64,000 bases of DNA from Terricaulis sp. Its GTDB lineage: Bacteria > Pseudomonadota > Alphaproteobacteria > Caulobacterales > Aquidulcibacteraceae. Positions 55,291-64,000 of this stretch are shown here, piece after piece (within the stretch, counting starts at the first letter, position 1; every line of letters begins with the position of its first letter). A program made the translations under genes and the position numbers. The stretch covers positions 1-64,000 of the forward strand of contig JANPZV010000002.1 of the NCBI GenBank assembly GCA_024707365.1, given 5' to 3'. The notes beneath the pieces were generated by a model. The model did not search any database. It had not been told where the DNA came from and was given only the letters and a program-made list of their open reading frames with translations.

Positions 55291-57745
55291 ATGAAGCGGG
55301 TACTGCGAGATGTCGTGGCGGGCGCGGTCGGTTGCGTCGTGACCGTCGGCGCCGGGGGTGCGCTGATCGCCCCAGGCGATGCTTACGCCCAGCAGGGCGC
55401 TGCGCCCGAAGCGGCGGCTGAGCAAGGCGCCGCGATCCGGCGCATCGTCGTGCAGGGCAACCAGCGGATCGAGGCGGCGACGATCTCCTCCTATCTCCTG
55501 GTGCGCCCCGGCGACACGTTCGACGCCGAACGCATCGACATGAGCTTAAAGACGCTGTTCGCCACCGGCCTTTTTGCCGACGTGCAGATTGAACAACGCG
55601 GCGGCGATCTCATCGTCGCGGTGATCGAAAACCCGATCATCAACCGCGTGATCTTTGAAGGCATGCGCACGCTCGATCAGGAAGATCTCCTGAAGGAAGT
55701 GCAGGCGCGGCCACGCTCGACCTTCACGCCGGCGCGCGCGCAGGCGGACGTGCAGCGCATCATCGAAGTGTATCGCCGCTCGGGCCGGTTTGCCGCGCAA
55801 GTGACGCCGCAAGTGCGCGAGCTGGATCAAAACCGCGTCGATCTCATTTTTGAGGTGGACGAGGGCCCGGTGACGGGCGTGCGCGACATCAACTTCATCG
55901 GCAACAGCGAATTTACCGATCGCACGCTGCGCGACGCGATCGCGACGACGCGCTCTTCCTGGTGGAATTTCTTCCAGAGCAACGACAATTACGACCCAGA
56001 CCGCCTCGAATATGACCGCGAGCAGCTGCGCCAGTATTACAACAACCGGGGCTTTGCTGATTTCCGCGTCGTTTCGGCGGTTGCCGAACTCACGCCCGAT
56101 CAGCGCGATTTTTTCATCACCTTCACGCTCGATGAGGGCGTTCGCTATGAATTTGGCCAGGTGAATGTTGTCGCCCAGCTTGATCGGCTGTCGCCGGAAA
56201 TGCTGCAGAGCGTGATCCCGATCCGCCAAGGCGATGTGTTCCGCGGCTCGCAGATCGAAGATGCGATCGACGCGATGACGTATGTCGCCGGCACGGTTGG
56301 CTATGCGAACGTCGATATCGTGCCGCTGGTTGAACGGGATCGCGAAAATCGCGTCGTCAATCTCACCTTCGAGGTCAATGAAGGCGCGCGCGTTTACATT
56401 GAGCGGATCGATATCGTCGGCAATACGCGCACGATTGACCGTGTGATCCGGCGTGAATTGCGCGTGAATGAGGGCGATGCGTTCAACCGCGTGCTGCTGG
56501 ACCGCTCGCGTCAGCGTATCCAGGCGCTTGGCTTCTTCAGCTCGGTGACGGTGGAAGATCGCCTTGGCTCTCAGCCTGATCGTGGTGTCGTCACGGTTGC
56601 GGTGGCCGAGGAATCCACAGGCGAGCTTGCGTTTGCGGCGGGCTTTTCCTCGACGGAAAATTTGCTGTTCGATCTTTCGATCACCGAACGCAATTTGCGC
56701 GGGCGCGGCCAGTTCTTGCGTCTGCGCGCCTCCACCAGCTCTTATCGCCAGCAAGTGGACCTGCGCTTCACCGAGCCGCGCTTTATGGATCGGGAGGTGG
56801 CCGCCGGTTTTGACATCTACTCGCTGCGCACCGATTTCCTCGATCAATCCTCGTTTGAGAACATCTCAACCGGCATCGGGCTGCGCACGAGCTTCCCCGT
56901 GGCGGAGCGCACCAGCCTTGGCATCACCTATTCGTTGATCCAAGACGAAACCGAAATCGCCGATATCTACATCGATCACGACAACAACCCGCTGACGCCG
57001 GTGATCGATCAGTGCAACCCGGCCAACACCCAGCGGCCGCTGATCTGCGCCCAGGAAGGTGATTTCATCACCTCAATGCTGGGCTTCACGGTCAATTGGG
57101 ATCAGCGGAACAATATCATCAACGCCACGCGCGGCTATGATCTGCAATTGCGCCAGGACATCGCCGGCGTTGGCGGGGAAGTGAATTATCTCCGCTCTGA
57201 GATCGAGGCCGGCATCTATTACGGCCTGCCTTGGGCCGGCTGGCTTCGATGCTGCGCGGCAGCGCGGGCTACATCATGGGCTGGGGCGGCGACGACGTGC
57301 GCATCAATGACCGCTTCTTCAAAGGCGGTTCCTCGTTCCGCGGCTTCGATGTCGCCGGCATCGGCCCGCGCCAATTGCTCGTCGATGACGTGACGGGCGA
57401 GATGGTGCAGCGCGGCGATGCGATCGGCGGCAACCTCTATGCGATCGGCACGCTGCAGATGGATGTTCCGTTGCCGCTGCCGGAATCCTATGGCGTTGGC
57501 GCCGCCGCGTTCGTTGAGTTTGGCACCCTCGGGATGGTGGACACCGCCAGCCGGCAGATGGTCGATCTCAACGGCGCGAACCGGCTCATCGTCGACGACT
57601 CAGCGAGTATGCGCGTCGCGGCGGGGGTGAGCATTTATTGGGATTCCCATTTGGCCCTGTTCAGTTCGACCTCTCGCAGCCGCTCGAATACGAAGAATAT
57701 GATCGGCGCGAGCAATTCCGGTTCTCAACCCGGACCCGTTTCTAA
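55291..57745 (+). CDS. bamA: Outer membrane assembly factor BamA (two frameshifts)
   Basis: BamA folds beta-barrel proteins into the outer membrane. A signal peptide (to about residue 34, ending DAYA) is followed by five POTRA domains, beginning IRRIVVQGNQRIEAATISSYL, and an Omp85 barrel with GRGQFLRLRAS, ERTSLGITYSL, and the conserved strand-loop FKGGSSFRGFDVAGIGPR. One G is missing at 57238-57239 (LPWAGLASMLRGSAGY) and one C at 57646-57648 (YWDSPFGPVQFDLSQPLEYE). The corrected 818-residue protein ends in Phe (STRTRF), the barrel C-terminal signal, at stop 57743-57745. Confidence 0.95.
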
Positions 57746-57760
57746 GGAGAGAGCGCACCC

Positions 57761-58387
57761 ATGCGTGTTATGATTAGTTTTGCCGCAGCCGCCCTCGTCG
57801 CGGCGGCGTTTGTGACCGCGCCAGACGCCCAGGCTCAACGCCGCGGCGCATCGAGCGGCGGCGTCGTTGTCGTGGACTATGGCCGCATCGCAGCCGAGGC
57901 TGCGCTTGGCCGCGATATGACCACGAAATTGCAGGGCGTCGCCGCTGCGATCCAGCAGGAAGCAGCTGCGCTTCAGCCCGAAGGCCAAGCGATCGAGCAG
58001 GAGCGCCAGCGCCTCATCAACGCCACGCGCAACCTGACGCGTGAGCAGGTGCGGGCGCACGCCACGCACGGCCCGGCGCTGCAGGCGCTGGAAACGCGCG
58101 CGCAGCAATTTCAGGTGCGCAGCGCCACGCTGCAGGGTGATCTCGAATGCACCCAAGCGCTGACGCTTCGTGAATTTGACGCCGTGGTGCGCCCGGTGAT
58201 CCGCGCCGAGATGGAGCGCCGCAGCGCGACGGCCGTGATTGACGCCTCCAACGTGCTGATTTCACAGCCGGATATCGATGTGACCAACACCGTGATCCAG
58301 CAGCTTGATCAGAACCAGGCCACGCGAGTCGCCAATGTCTCGCGCCGGCCTGTGGCGCAATGCCAGGGCCAACAACCCGCGCAATAA
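57761..58387 (+). CDS. OmpH/Skp family periplasmic chaperone-like protein
   Basis: The 208-residue product has a signal peptide ending AQAQ (about residue 26), then GGVVVVDYGRIAAEAALGRDMTTKLQ and a long charged helical stretch (residues 60-150) rich in Gln, Glu and Arg, consistent with the Skp/OmpH coiled-coil arms. Skp carries unfolded outer-membrane proteins to BamA, so its place directly after bamA makes sense. Two cysteines (LECTQA and AQCQGQ) are unusual and might form a disulfide. The ATG at 57761 has GGAGAGAG upstream. Intact. Confidence 0.85.
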   Translation: MRVMISFAAAALVAAAFVTAPDAQAQRRGASSGGVVVVDYGRIAAEAALGRDMTTKLQGVAAAIQQEAAALQPEGQAIEQERQRLINATRNLTREQVRAHATHGPALQALETRAQQFQVRSATLQGDLECTQALTLREFDAVVRPVIRAEMERRSATAVIDASNVLISQPDIDVTNTVIQQLDQNQATRVANVSRRPVAQCQGQQPAQ

Positions 58388-58414
58388 GTCGCGAAATGCG
58401 ATAAAGGCGGGTCC

Positions 58415-59413
58415 ATGATCGATCCCCGCTTCTACGAGGCGCTCGGACCGGTAACGGTCCGGGCGCTTGCGCCTTCGGCGGATATCGGCGGCGACGCCGA
58501 CCGCTTGGTTTCGGGCGCCGCACCAGCCACGAAGGCTGGGCCGCTCGACCTTTGCTATTATGAAAGCAAACGCGCGGTTCCGCTCGAAAGCGCCCCGGCC
58601 GCTTGCGTGATCAATCCCGCGCTGGCGCATCTGGCCCCAAAAGCTGGCGCGCTGATTTTTGCCGATAAGCCGCGTGCGGCGTTTGCGCGGCTGGCGCCGG
58701 CGCTGTTTAAGCCGCGTGGGTTTGAAGCGGGCGTCGCGATCGATCCCAGCGCGGAGATTGAGGAGGGCGCGCGCATTGGCCCCGGCGTGGTGATCGGCGC
58801 GGGCGCTCAGATTGGCGCTGGCGCTGTGATCGGCCCCAATGCGGTGATTGGGCCTGGGGTCGCGATTGGGCGGCGCACGCAGATCGGCGCGCGGGCTTCG
58901 ATCGCCTTTGCCTTGCTGGGTGATGACGTCGTCATCCTTGCCGGCGCGGTGATTGGCGAGGCTGGCTTCGGCGTCGCGGGCGGCGCGGCCGATCCGGTGG
59001 ACGTGCCGCACCTGGGGCGCGTGATTATTCAGGATAGGGTGACGATCGGCGCCAATTCCACCATCGATCGCGGCGTGTTCGACGACACGCTGATCGGCGA
59101 GGGCGCGAAGATCGATAATCTTTGCCATGTCGCGCACAATTGCAGCATCGGCAGAGGCGTGATGATCGCCGCTTTCGGCGGCGTTTCAGGCTCGTGCGAA
59201 ATCGCCGATGGCGTCACCATGGGCGGGCGGGTCGGCACGGCCGATCATATCGTCGTCGGCCAAGGCGCAACGCTTGCGGGCGGGGCTGGGGTGTTCCAAG
59301 ACGTGCCGGCCGGGGAGGTTTGGAGCGGCTATCCGGCCAAGCCGCTCCGCAAATGGCTGCGTGAGCAAGCCTGGTTGAGCCGCAAGGCGGGGGCGCGCAA
59401 TGAAGGCAAATGA
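58415..59413 (+). CDS. lpxD: UDP-3-O-acylglucosamine N-acyltransferase
   Basis: LpxD adds the N-linked acyl chain in lipid A synthesis. The 332-residue protein has the N-terminal uridine-binding domain (about residues 1-105) and a left-handed beta-helix of hexapeptide repeats ([20 protein letters not shown] and onward). The catalytic His lies in [14 protein letters not shown], with [12 protein letters not shown] after it. It overlaps fabZ by 14 bases. The lpxD-fabZ-lpxA-lpxI-lpxB block is standard in alphaproteobacteria. Intact. Confidence 0.95.
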   Translation: MIDPRFYEALGPVTVRALAPSADIGGDADRLVSGAAPATKAGPLDLCYYESKRAVPLESAPAACVINPALAHLAPKAGALIFADKPRAAFARLAPALFKPRGFEAGVAIDPSAEIEEGARIGPGVVIGAGAQIGAGAVIGPNAVIGPGVAIGRRTQIGARASIAFALLGDDVVILAGAVIGEAGFGVAGGAADPVDVPHLGRVIIQDRVTIGANSTIDRGVFDDTLIGEGAKIDNLCHVAHNCSIGRGVMIAAFGGVSGSCEIADGVTMGGRVGTADHIVVGQGATLAGGAGVFQDVPAGEVWSGYPAKPLRKWLREQAWLSRKAGARNEGK

Positions 59414-59882
59414 TTTGACCGAGACCCAAAACACCGCCGCGGACGCGATCGAGATTGGCGAGATCTTGCAGCGCCTGCCGCATCGCTATCCGTTCCTTTT
59501 GATTGACCGCGCCGTCGATTACATCGCCAACACCTCGATCCGCGGCATCAAGAACGTGACCGTGAACGAGCCGTTTTTCCCTGGGCACTTTCCCGGCGCG
59601 CCGGTGATGCCGGGCGTGTTGCAGATCGAAGCGCTGGCGCAGACGGGCGCGCTGCTCATGTCCAAAACGCTGGAAGCTGATATCAGCAAGCACCTCATCC
59701 TGTTCATGTCGGTTGAGAACGCGCGCTTCAGGAAGCCGGTGATGCCGGGCGATGTGATGGAGATGCCGGTGGAGGTGCTGTTCCAGCGGCGCAATATTTT
59801 CAAGTTCCGCGGACGCGTTGAAGTGCGCGGCGAGCTTGTCACCGATTGCGAATTTGCCGCGATGAAGGCCGATCGCCCATGA
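59400..59882 (+). CDS. fabZ: 3-hydroxyacyl-ACP dehydratase FabZ
   Basis: FabZ dehydrates 3-hydroxyacyl-ACP in fatty acid elongation and competes with lipid A synthesis for its substrate. The 160-residue hot-dog-fold protein shows [17 protein letters not shown], the active-site [20 protein letters not shown] with His followed by IEALAQTGA with Glu, and [13 protein letters not shown]. The ATG at 59400 overlaps lpxD; its stop overlaps lpxA as ATGA. Intact. Confidence 0.96.
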   Translation: MKANDLTETQNTAADAIEIGEILQRLPHRYPFLLIDRAVDYIANTSIRGIKNVTVNEPFFPGHFPGAPVMPGVLQIEALAQTGALLMSKTLEADISKHLILFMSVENARFRKPVMPGDVMEMPVEVLFQRRNIFKFRGRVEVRGELVTDCEFAAMKADRP

Positions 59883-60670
59883 GCGCAAAAATCCACGCCA
59901 CCGCCGTGATCGATCCCAGCGCAGAGTTCGCCGCGGATGTGGAGATTGGCCCAGGCTGCGTGATCGGCCCGAGCGTCAAGATCGGCGCGCGCAGCCGGCT
60001 CATCGCGCATGTTTTCATCGAGAGCCACACCGAACTCGGTGAGGACAACACCGTATTCCCGTTCGCCGGCCTTGGCGGCACGCCGCAGGATCTTTCCTAC
60101 AAGGGCGAGCCGACCAAACTCATCATCGGCGATCGCAACGTGATCCGTGAGCACGCCACGCTCGCGCGCGGCACGGTGCGGGGGCGGGCTGTCACCACGA
60201 TCGGCAATGATTGCCTGATCATGGGCAATTGCCATGTCGCGCACGATTGCGACGTCGGCAACAACGTGATCATGGCGCAAACGGCGACCATTGGCGGCCA
60301 TGTGAAGGTGGGCGATTTCGCCTTTCTGGGCGGGCTTTCGGGCGTGCACCAACATGGGCGTGTTGGGCGCCATGCCTTCGTCGGCGCCTCCGCGTTGATG
60401 ACGACCGACCTCATTCCGTTCGGCTCCGCCATCGGCAATCACGCCCATCTTGCGGGCCTGAATGTGGTTGGCCTTAAGCGCCGTGCGTTCACGCGTGAGC
60501 AAATTCACGATCTGCGCGCCGCCTATCGCTTGCTGTTTGCGGAAGAAGGCACTTTCCAGGAGCGCCTCGTCGATTGCGCCCAGCTCTATGCGGAAAACCC
60601 GCATGTGATGGAGATTGTCTCCTTCATCCGCGCCGATGCGGCGCGCCCGCTTTGCATGCCGCGGGATTGA
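59879..60670 (+). CDS. lpxA: UDP-N-acetylglucosamine O-acyltransferase
   Basis: LpxA performs the first acylation of lipid A synthesis. The 263-residue protein is a hexapeptide-repeat beta-helix (AADVEIGPGCVIGPSVKIGA), with FPFAGLGGTPQDLSYKGEPT, NVIREHATLARGT and the catalytic His in GNCHVAHDCDVGNNVIMAQ. The C-terminal helical domain starts GLNVVGLKRRAFTREQIHDL. The start overlaps the fabZ stop. Intact. Confidence 0.96.
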   Translation: MSAKIHATAVIDPSAEFAADVEIGPGCVIGPSVKIGARSRLIAHVFIESHTELGEDNTVFPFAGLGGTPQDLSYKGEPTKLIIGDRNVIREHATLARGTVRGRAVTTIGNDCLIMGNCHVAHDCDVGNNVIMAQTATIGGHVKVGDFAFLGGLSGVHQHGRVGRHAFVGASALMTTDLIPFGSAIGNHAHLAGLNVVGLKRRAFTREQIHDLRAAYRLLFAEEGTFQERLVDCAQLYAENPHVMEIVSFIRADAARPLCMPRD

Positions 60671-60671
60671 G

Positions 60672-61537
60672 ATGAGCGCGGCCAAGATCGGCATCATCGC
60701 CGGCGGGGGCGAGCTTCCCATCCTGATGGCCGAACATTGCGCCGCCAGCGGTCGGCCTTATTTCGTCGCCCGCATAAGCCCTTTTGCGGATGTTGCGCTT
60801 GAAGCGCATCCTGGCGTGAGCCTTGGCCTCGGCGCCATGGGCGCGCGCATGGACGCGCTGCGCGCCGCCGGCTGCGAGGCGATCGTGCTGATCGGCCAGG
60901 TGCCGCGCGTGGACCCGCGCACGCTGGAGCTTGACGCAGGCGCGATCGCGATGCTGCCGGCGCTTTTAGAAGCGGCCCCACAAGGTGACGATGCGCTGTT
61001 GCGCGCGGTGCTGGGCGCGCATGAGAAAGCTGGCTTTAGGGTAATTGGCGCGGAAGCCGCGATGGCGGATCTGCTGGCCCAACCCGGCGCATGGGGCGCG
61101 CACGCGCCATCGGATGCGCACAGGCAAGACATCGCCCGCGCGGCGAAGGTCGCCGCCGCCACAGGCGCGCTCGATATTGGGCAGGGCGTGGTGGTGTGCG
61201 ATGGCTTGGTGCTGGCCGTCGAGGCGCAGGAAGGCACCGATCTCATGCTCGCGCGCGTGGCTGAGCTGCCAGAGCGGCTGCGCGGGGTGGCGCAAAGCCG
61301 GCGCGGCGTTCTCGTGAAACGGCCAAAGCCGATCCAGGAACGCCGTATCGATCTGCCGACGATCGGCGTGCGGACGATCGAGGGCGCAGCGCGCGCGGGG
61401 CTTGCCGGCATCGCGGTGGAGGCCGGCGGGGCGCTTGTGGCGCGGCGCGCGGAGCTGATCGCGGCGGCGGATGCGGCGGGGCTTTTGTGTTTGGCTTCAC
61501 CCCGGCCGACGTGGGCGAGCCCGCGAGCGCGCAATGA
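60672..61537 (+). CDS. lpxI: UDP-2,3-diacylglucosamine diphosphatase LpxI (frameshift at the end)
   Basis: LpxI hydrolyses UDP-2,3-diacylglucosamine, replacing LpxH in alphaproteobacteria. It shows KIGIIAGGGELPILMAEHC, LGLGAMGARMDALRAAGCEA, VLIGQVPRVD and the C-terminal-domain KRPKPIQERRIDLPTIGVRT with VEAGGALV. The T-run at 61483-61486 lacks one base; five T's give GLFVFGFTPADVGEPASAQ and a stop at 61535-61537 overlapping lpxB as ATGA. Corrected length is about 288 residues. Confidence 0.93.
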
Positions 61538-62671
61538 GCGTGCGGATTTTTCTTGTCGCGGCCGAAGCATCTGGGGATGCGCTGGGCGCTGACCTCGCGC
61601 GTGCGCTGAGGGCGCGTGATCGGAGCGTAGATCTGGTTGGCGTCGGCGGCGCGGCGATGCGCGAGGCGGGCATCGAAAGCCCAAGCCGATATCTCGGGGC
61701 TTGCGATCCTTGGCTTTGTGGACGGCTTGCTGGCGTATAAGCGCGTGAAGGCGGCGGTTGAGGCGACGGTCGCCGCGGTGCTTGCAGCCAAGCCCGACGT
61801 GGTGGTTCTGATCGATTCCTGGGGCTTTACGTTGCGCGTTGCGCGCGGCGTGCGGGCGGCGGCGCCGCACATCAAGCTCGTCAAATATGTCGGCCCGCAA
61901 GTGTGGGCGAGCCGGCCTGGGCGCGCCAAAACGCTCGCCGCCGCCGTCGATCATCTCATCTGCATCCATGATTTTGAGACGCCGTTTTACGAGCCGTTCG
62001 GTTTGCCTTGCACGGTGTGCGGCCATCCCGCGCTCGGGCGCTACAAGCCGGGCGATGGCGCGGCGTTGCGCGCGCGCCAAGGCTGGAGCGCCGACGAGAA
62101 GGTGATCCTTGTGCTGCCCGGCAGCCGCGGCAGCGAAATCCGGCGCGTCGGCCCAACGCTGTGGCAAGCGGCGCATTTGCTGGATCGGGATAGGGATGTG
62201 CGGCTGCTTGTCGTTGTTGCGCAGCCGGTGCGCGAGGCGGTGCTGGCGCAAGCGCCTGAGGGCGCGGCGATCGTTGATGAGCGTGAAAAGGATGATGCGT
62301 TCGCGGCCGCGACGGTGGCGCTCGCCGCATCGGGTACGGTGACGACAGAGGTGGCGCTGCAGGGAACGCCCGTGGTGGTGGGCTACAAGCTCGGCTGGAT
62401 CACCTGGGTCGCGGCGCGATTGTTTTTGTTCAAGAGCAAATACGCCACGCTGATGAATGTCGCGGCCGACGCCGAAGTGGCGCCTGAATTTATTCAAACA
62501 CGCTTCACGCCGGAAAATGTCGCGCGCGCGGCCGCGCCTTTGCTGGATGACGCCCGCGCGCGCGCGGCGCAGGTCGATCTGCAAAACGAGGCGCTCTCGC
62601 GCATGGGGCGCGGAAAAACGCCCGCAGCGGAGATCGCCGCAGGCGCTGTGCTTTCAGTTTTGAACGGCTAA
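61534..62671 (+). CDS. lpxB: Lipid-A-disaccharide synthase (frameshift)
   Basis: LpxB joins two acylated glucosamines to form the lipid A disaccharide at the inner-membrane surface. It shows IFLVAAEASGDALGADLARAL, GVGGAAMREAGIES, VLIDSWGFTLRVARGVR, KYVGPQVWASRPGRAK, VCGHPALGRY, LPGSRGSEIRRVGPTLWQAA and ASGTVTTEVALQGTPVVVGY. One C too many at 61680-61682 interrupts ESQADISGLAILGFVDGLL; corrected length is about 378 residues. Its TAA sits at the edge of a 22-base palindrome shared with the convergent gltA. Confidence 0.95.
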
Positions 62672-62691
62672 GCGCTAAGCGCTTAGCGCTT
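62670..62691. terminator. 22-base perfect palindrome at the convergent lpxB/gltA ends
   Basis: AAGCGCTAAGC and its exact complement GCTTAGCGCTT abut with no loop. The palindrome contains the last two bases of the lpxB stop on one strand and the final Lys-Arg codons plus stop of gltA on the other. Folded in RNA it would form a hairpin with a small loop on either transcript. No long U-tract follows, so it is an unusual candidate bidirectional terminator. Confidence 0.6.
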
Positions 62692-63985
62692 GTCCTTGCC
62701 CACATAGTCTCGGCGCGTCGGGCCGGTATAGGCTTGGCGCGGGCGGCCGATCTTCTGGCTCGGATCTTCCATCATCTCCGTCCATTGCGCGATCCAGCCC
62801 ACGGTGCGGGCCACCGCAAACAGCACGGTGAACATCGAGGTCGGGAAGCCCATCGCGCGCAGCGTGATGCCCGAATAGAAATCGATGTTCGGATAGAGCT
62901 TGCGCGAGACGAAATACTCATCGCTCAGCGCGATCTTTTCGAGTTCCATCGCCACCTGCAGCAGCGGGGTATTTTCCGCGCCGACTTCCTTGAGCACCTG
63001 GTGGCAGAGCTTCTGCATCGCCTTGGCGCGCGGATCGTAGTTTTTGTAAACGCGGTGGCCAAAGCCCATCAGGCGGGTGTTGGCGTCTTTGTTTTTCACG
63101 CGCTGAATGAAATCGGGGATGTTTTCCACCGTGCCGATTTCTTCGAGCATGTTGAGCGCCGCTTCATTGGCGCCGCCATGGGCGGGGCCCCAAAGGCAGG
63201 CGATGCCTGAGCTGATGCAGGCAAACGGATTGGCGCCGGATGAGCCTGCAAGGCGCACCGTCGAGGTCGAGGCGTTCTGTTCGTGATCGGCGTGCAGGAT
63301 GAAAAACACATCCATCGCGCGCGAGGACGGGGTTCACCTCATAATCCTCGGCCGGCACGGCAAAGCACATGCGCAGGAAGTTCGACGCATAGTCGAGCTC
63401 ATTGCGCGGGCTCACGAACGGTTGGCCGACGTGATACTTGAAGGCGCGCGCCGCGATCGTCGGCATTTTCGCGATCAGGCGGTGGCTGGCGATCATGCGC
63501 TGGCGGGCGTCGTTGATGTCGGTGCTGTCGTGGTAGAAAGCAGCGAGCGCCCCCACGGTGCCGACCATGATCGCCATCGGGTGCGCGTCGCGGCGGAAGC
63601 CTTCAAAGAAACGATCGAACTGCGCGTGCAGCATCGTGTGATAGGTGATCGTTTTATCGAAATCTTTGAGCTGAGCCGGGCTCGGCAGCTCGCCGTTCAG
63701 CAGCAGATAACAGACTTCGATGAAGCTTGAGTGCTCGGCCAATTGATCGATCGGATAACCGCGATAGAGCAGGGTGCCTTCATCGCCGTCGATATAGGTG
63801 ATCTGGCTTTCGCATGAGCCGGTTGAGGTAAAGCCCGGATCGAAGGTGAACACATCCGCTTCGCTGTAGAGCTTGCGAATATCGACAACGTCAGGCCCCA
63901 CGCTGCCGCCATAGACGGGCAATTCGAGTTGTTTGCCGTTCACGTTGAGCGTGGCCGGAGCCTTCTTCGTCAGTTTGCTTTCCAT
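62683..63985 (-). CDS. gltA: Citrate synthase (frameshift)
   Basis: GltA condenses oxaloacetate with acetyl-CoA at entry to the TCA cycle. The protein shows [75 protein letters not shown] (catalytic His) and [18 protein letters not shown] (second His). It is the type II hexameric form of about 434 residues. The frame breaks at 63316-63324, where a GC dinucleotide run has lost two bases; restoring them gives [19 protein letters not shown]. The start at 63985 has GAGGATGG upstream. It is convergent with lpxB. Confidence 0.95.
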
Positions 63986-64000
63986 CGGGCCATCCTCAAA

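Overview
The window is a GC-rich, gene-dense stretch of an alphaproteobacterial chromosome. Support comes from the gene order (ctaA, rplM-rpsI; alaC-hom-glpX-recJ; nuoA-N followed by birA-coaX-rnj-mce-DUF1467-proS-lolCD-dnaE; rpsB-tsf-pyrH-frr-uppS-cdsA-dxr-rseP-bamA-ompH-lpxD-fabZ-lpxA-lpxI-lpxB-gltA), alphaproteobacteria-restricted small families (DUF2842, DUF1467) and LpxI in the lipid A pathway. Caulobacterales or a relative such as Hyphomonadaceae fits best, but this is inference without a phylogeny.

Layout. 1-6.4 kb: tail of an RcnB-like gene, heme A synthase, ribosomal proteins L13 and S9, argC, and a PHA synthase on the minus strand. 6.4-13.1 kb: amino acid and sugar metabolism (alaC, hom, glpX), recJ and a sphingosine-1-phosphate-lyase-like PLP enzyme. 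13.1-15.3 kb: four tRNA genes (Glu, Pro, Val, Asp) among small lipoprotein, DUF192 and GFA genes. 15.5-33.8 kb: the complete 14-subunit complex I operon (nuoA-N), interleaved with eight non-nuo genes, most of them translationally coupled to their nuo neighbours. 33.8-45.1 kb: birA, coaX, RNase J, methylmalonyl-CoA epimerase, an archaeal/eukaryote-type proS, lolCD and dnaE. 45.1-47.8 kb: two tandem exported amidohydrolase-family proteins, the second without its metal-binding motif. 48-62.7 kb: translation factors, isoprenoid and phospholipid synthesis, site-2 protease, BAM and lipid A genes. 62.7-64 kb: citrate synthase, convergent with lpxB.

The strongest whole-window signal is technical. About 27 single-base (one two-base) indels break otherwise intact essential genes (rplM, rpsI, nuoD, dnaE four times, bamA, rseP, lpxB, gltA and others) and shorten the T stem of tRNA-Glu. 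Most fall in short homopolymers and each can be undone by one base, so this looks like uncorrected long-read consensus error, not decay. Gene spans here are given across the frameshifts.

Other points of interest are a four-helix-bundle (23S rRNA intervening-sequence-protein) gene inserted between nuoA and nuoB and flanked by inverted repeats, REP/BIME-like hairpin pairs, a compositionally foreign membrane segment in front of lolC, a probably leaderless dnaE promoter, and a 22-bp palindrome carrying the stop codons of two convergent genes. I found no CRISPR array, prophage, transposase or defence island.
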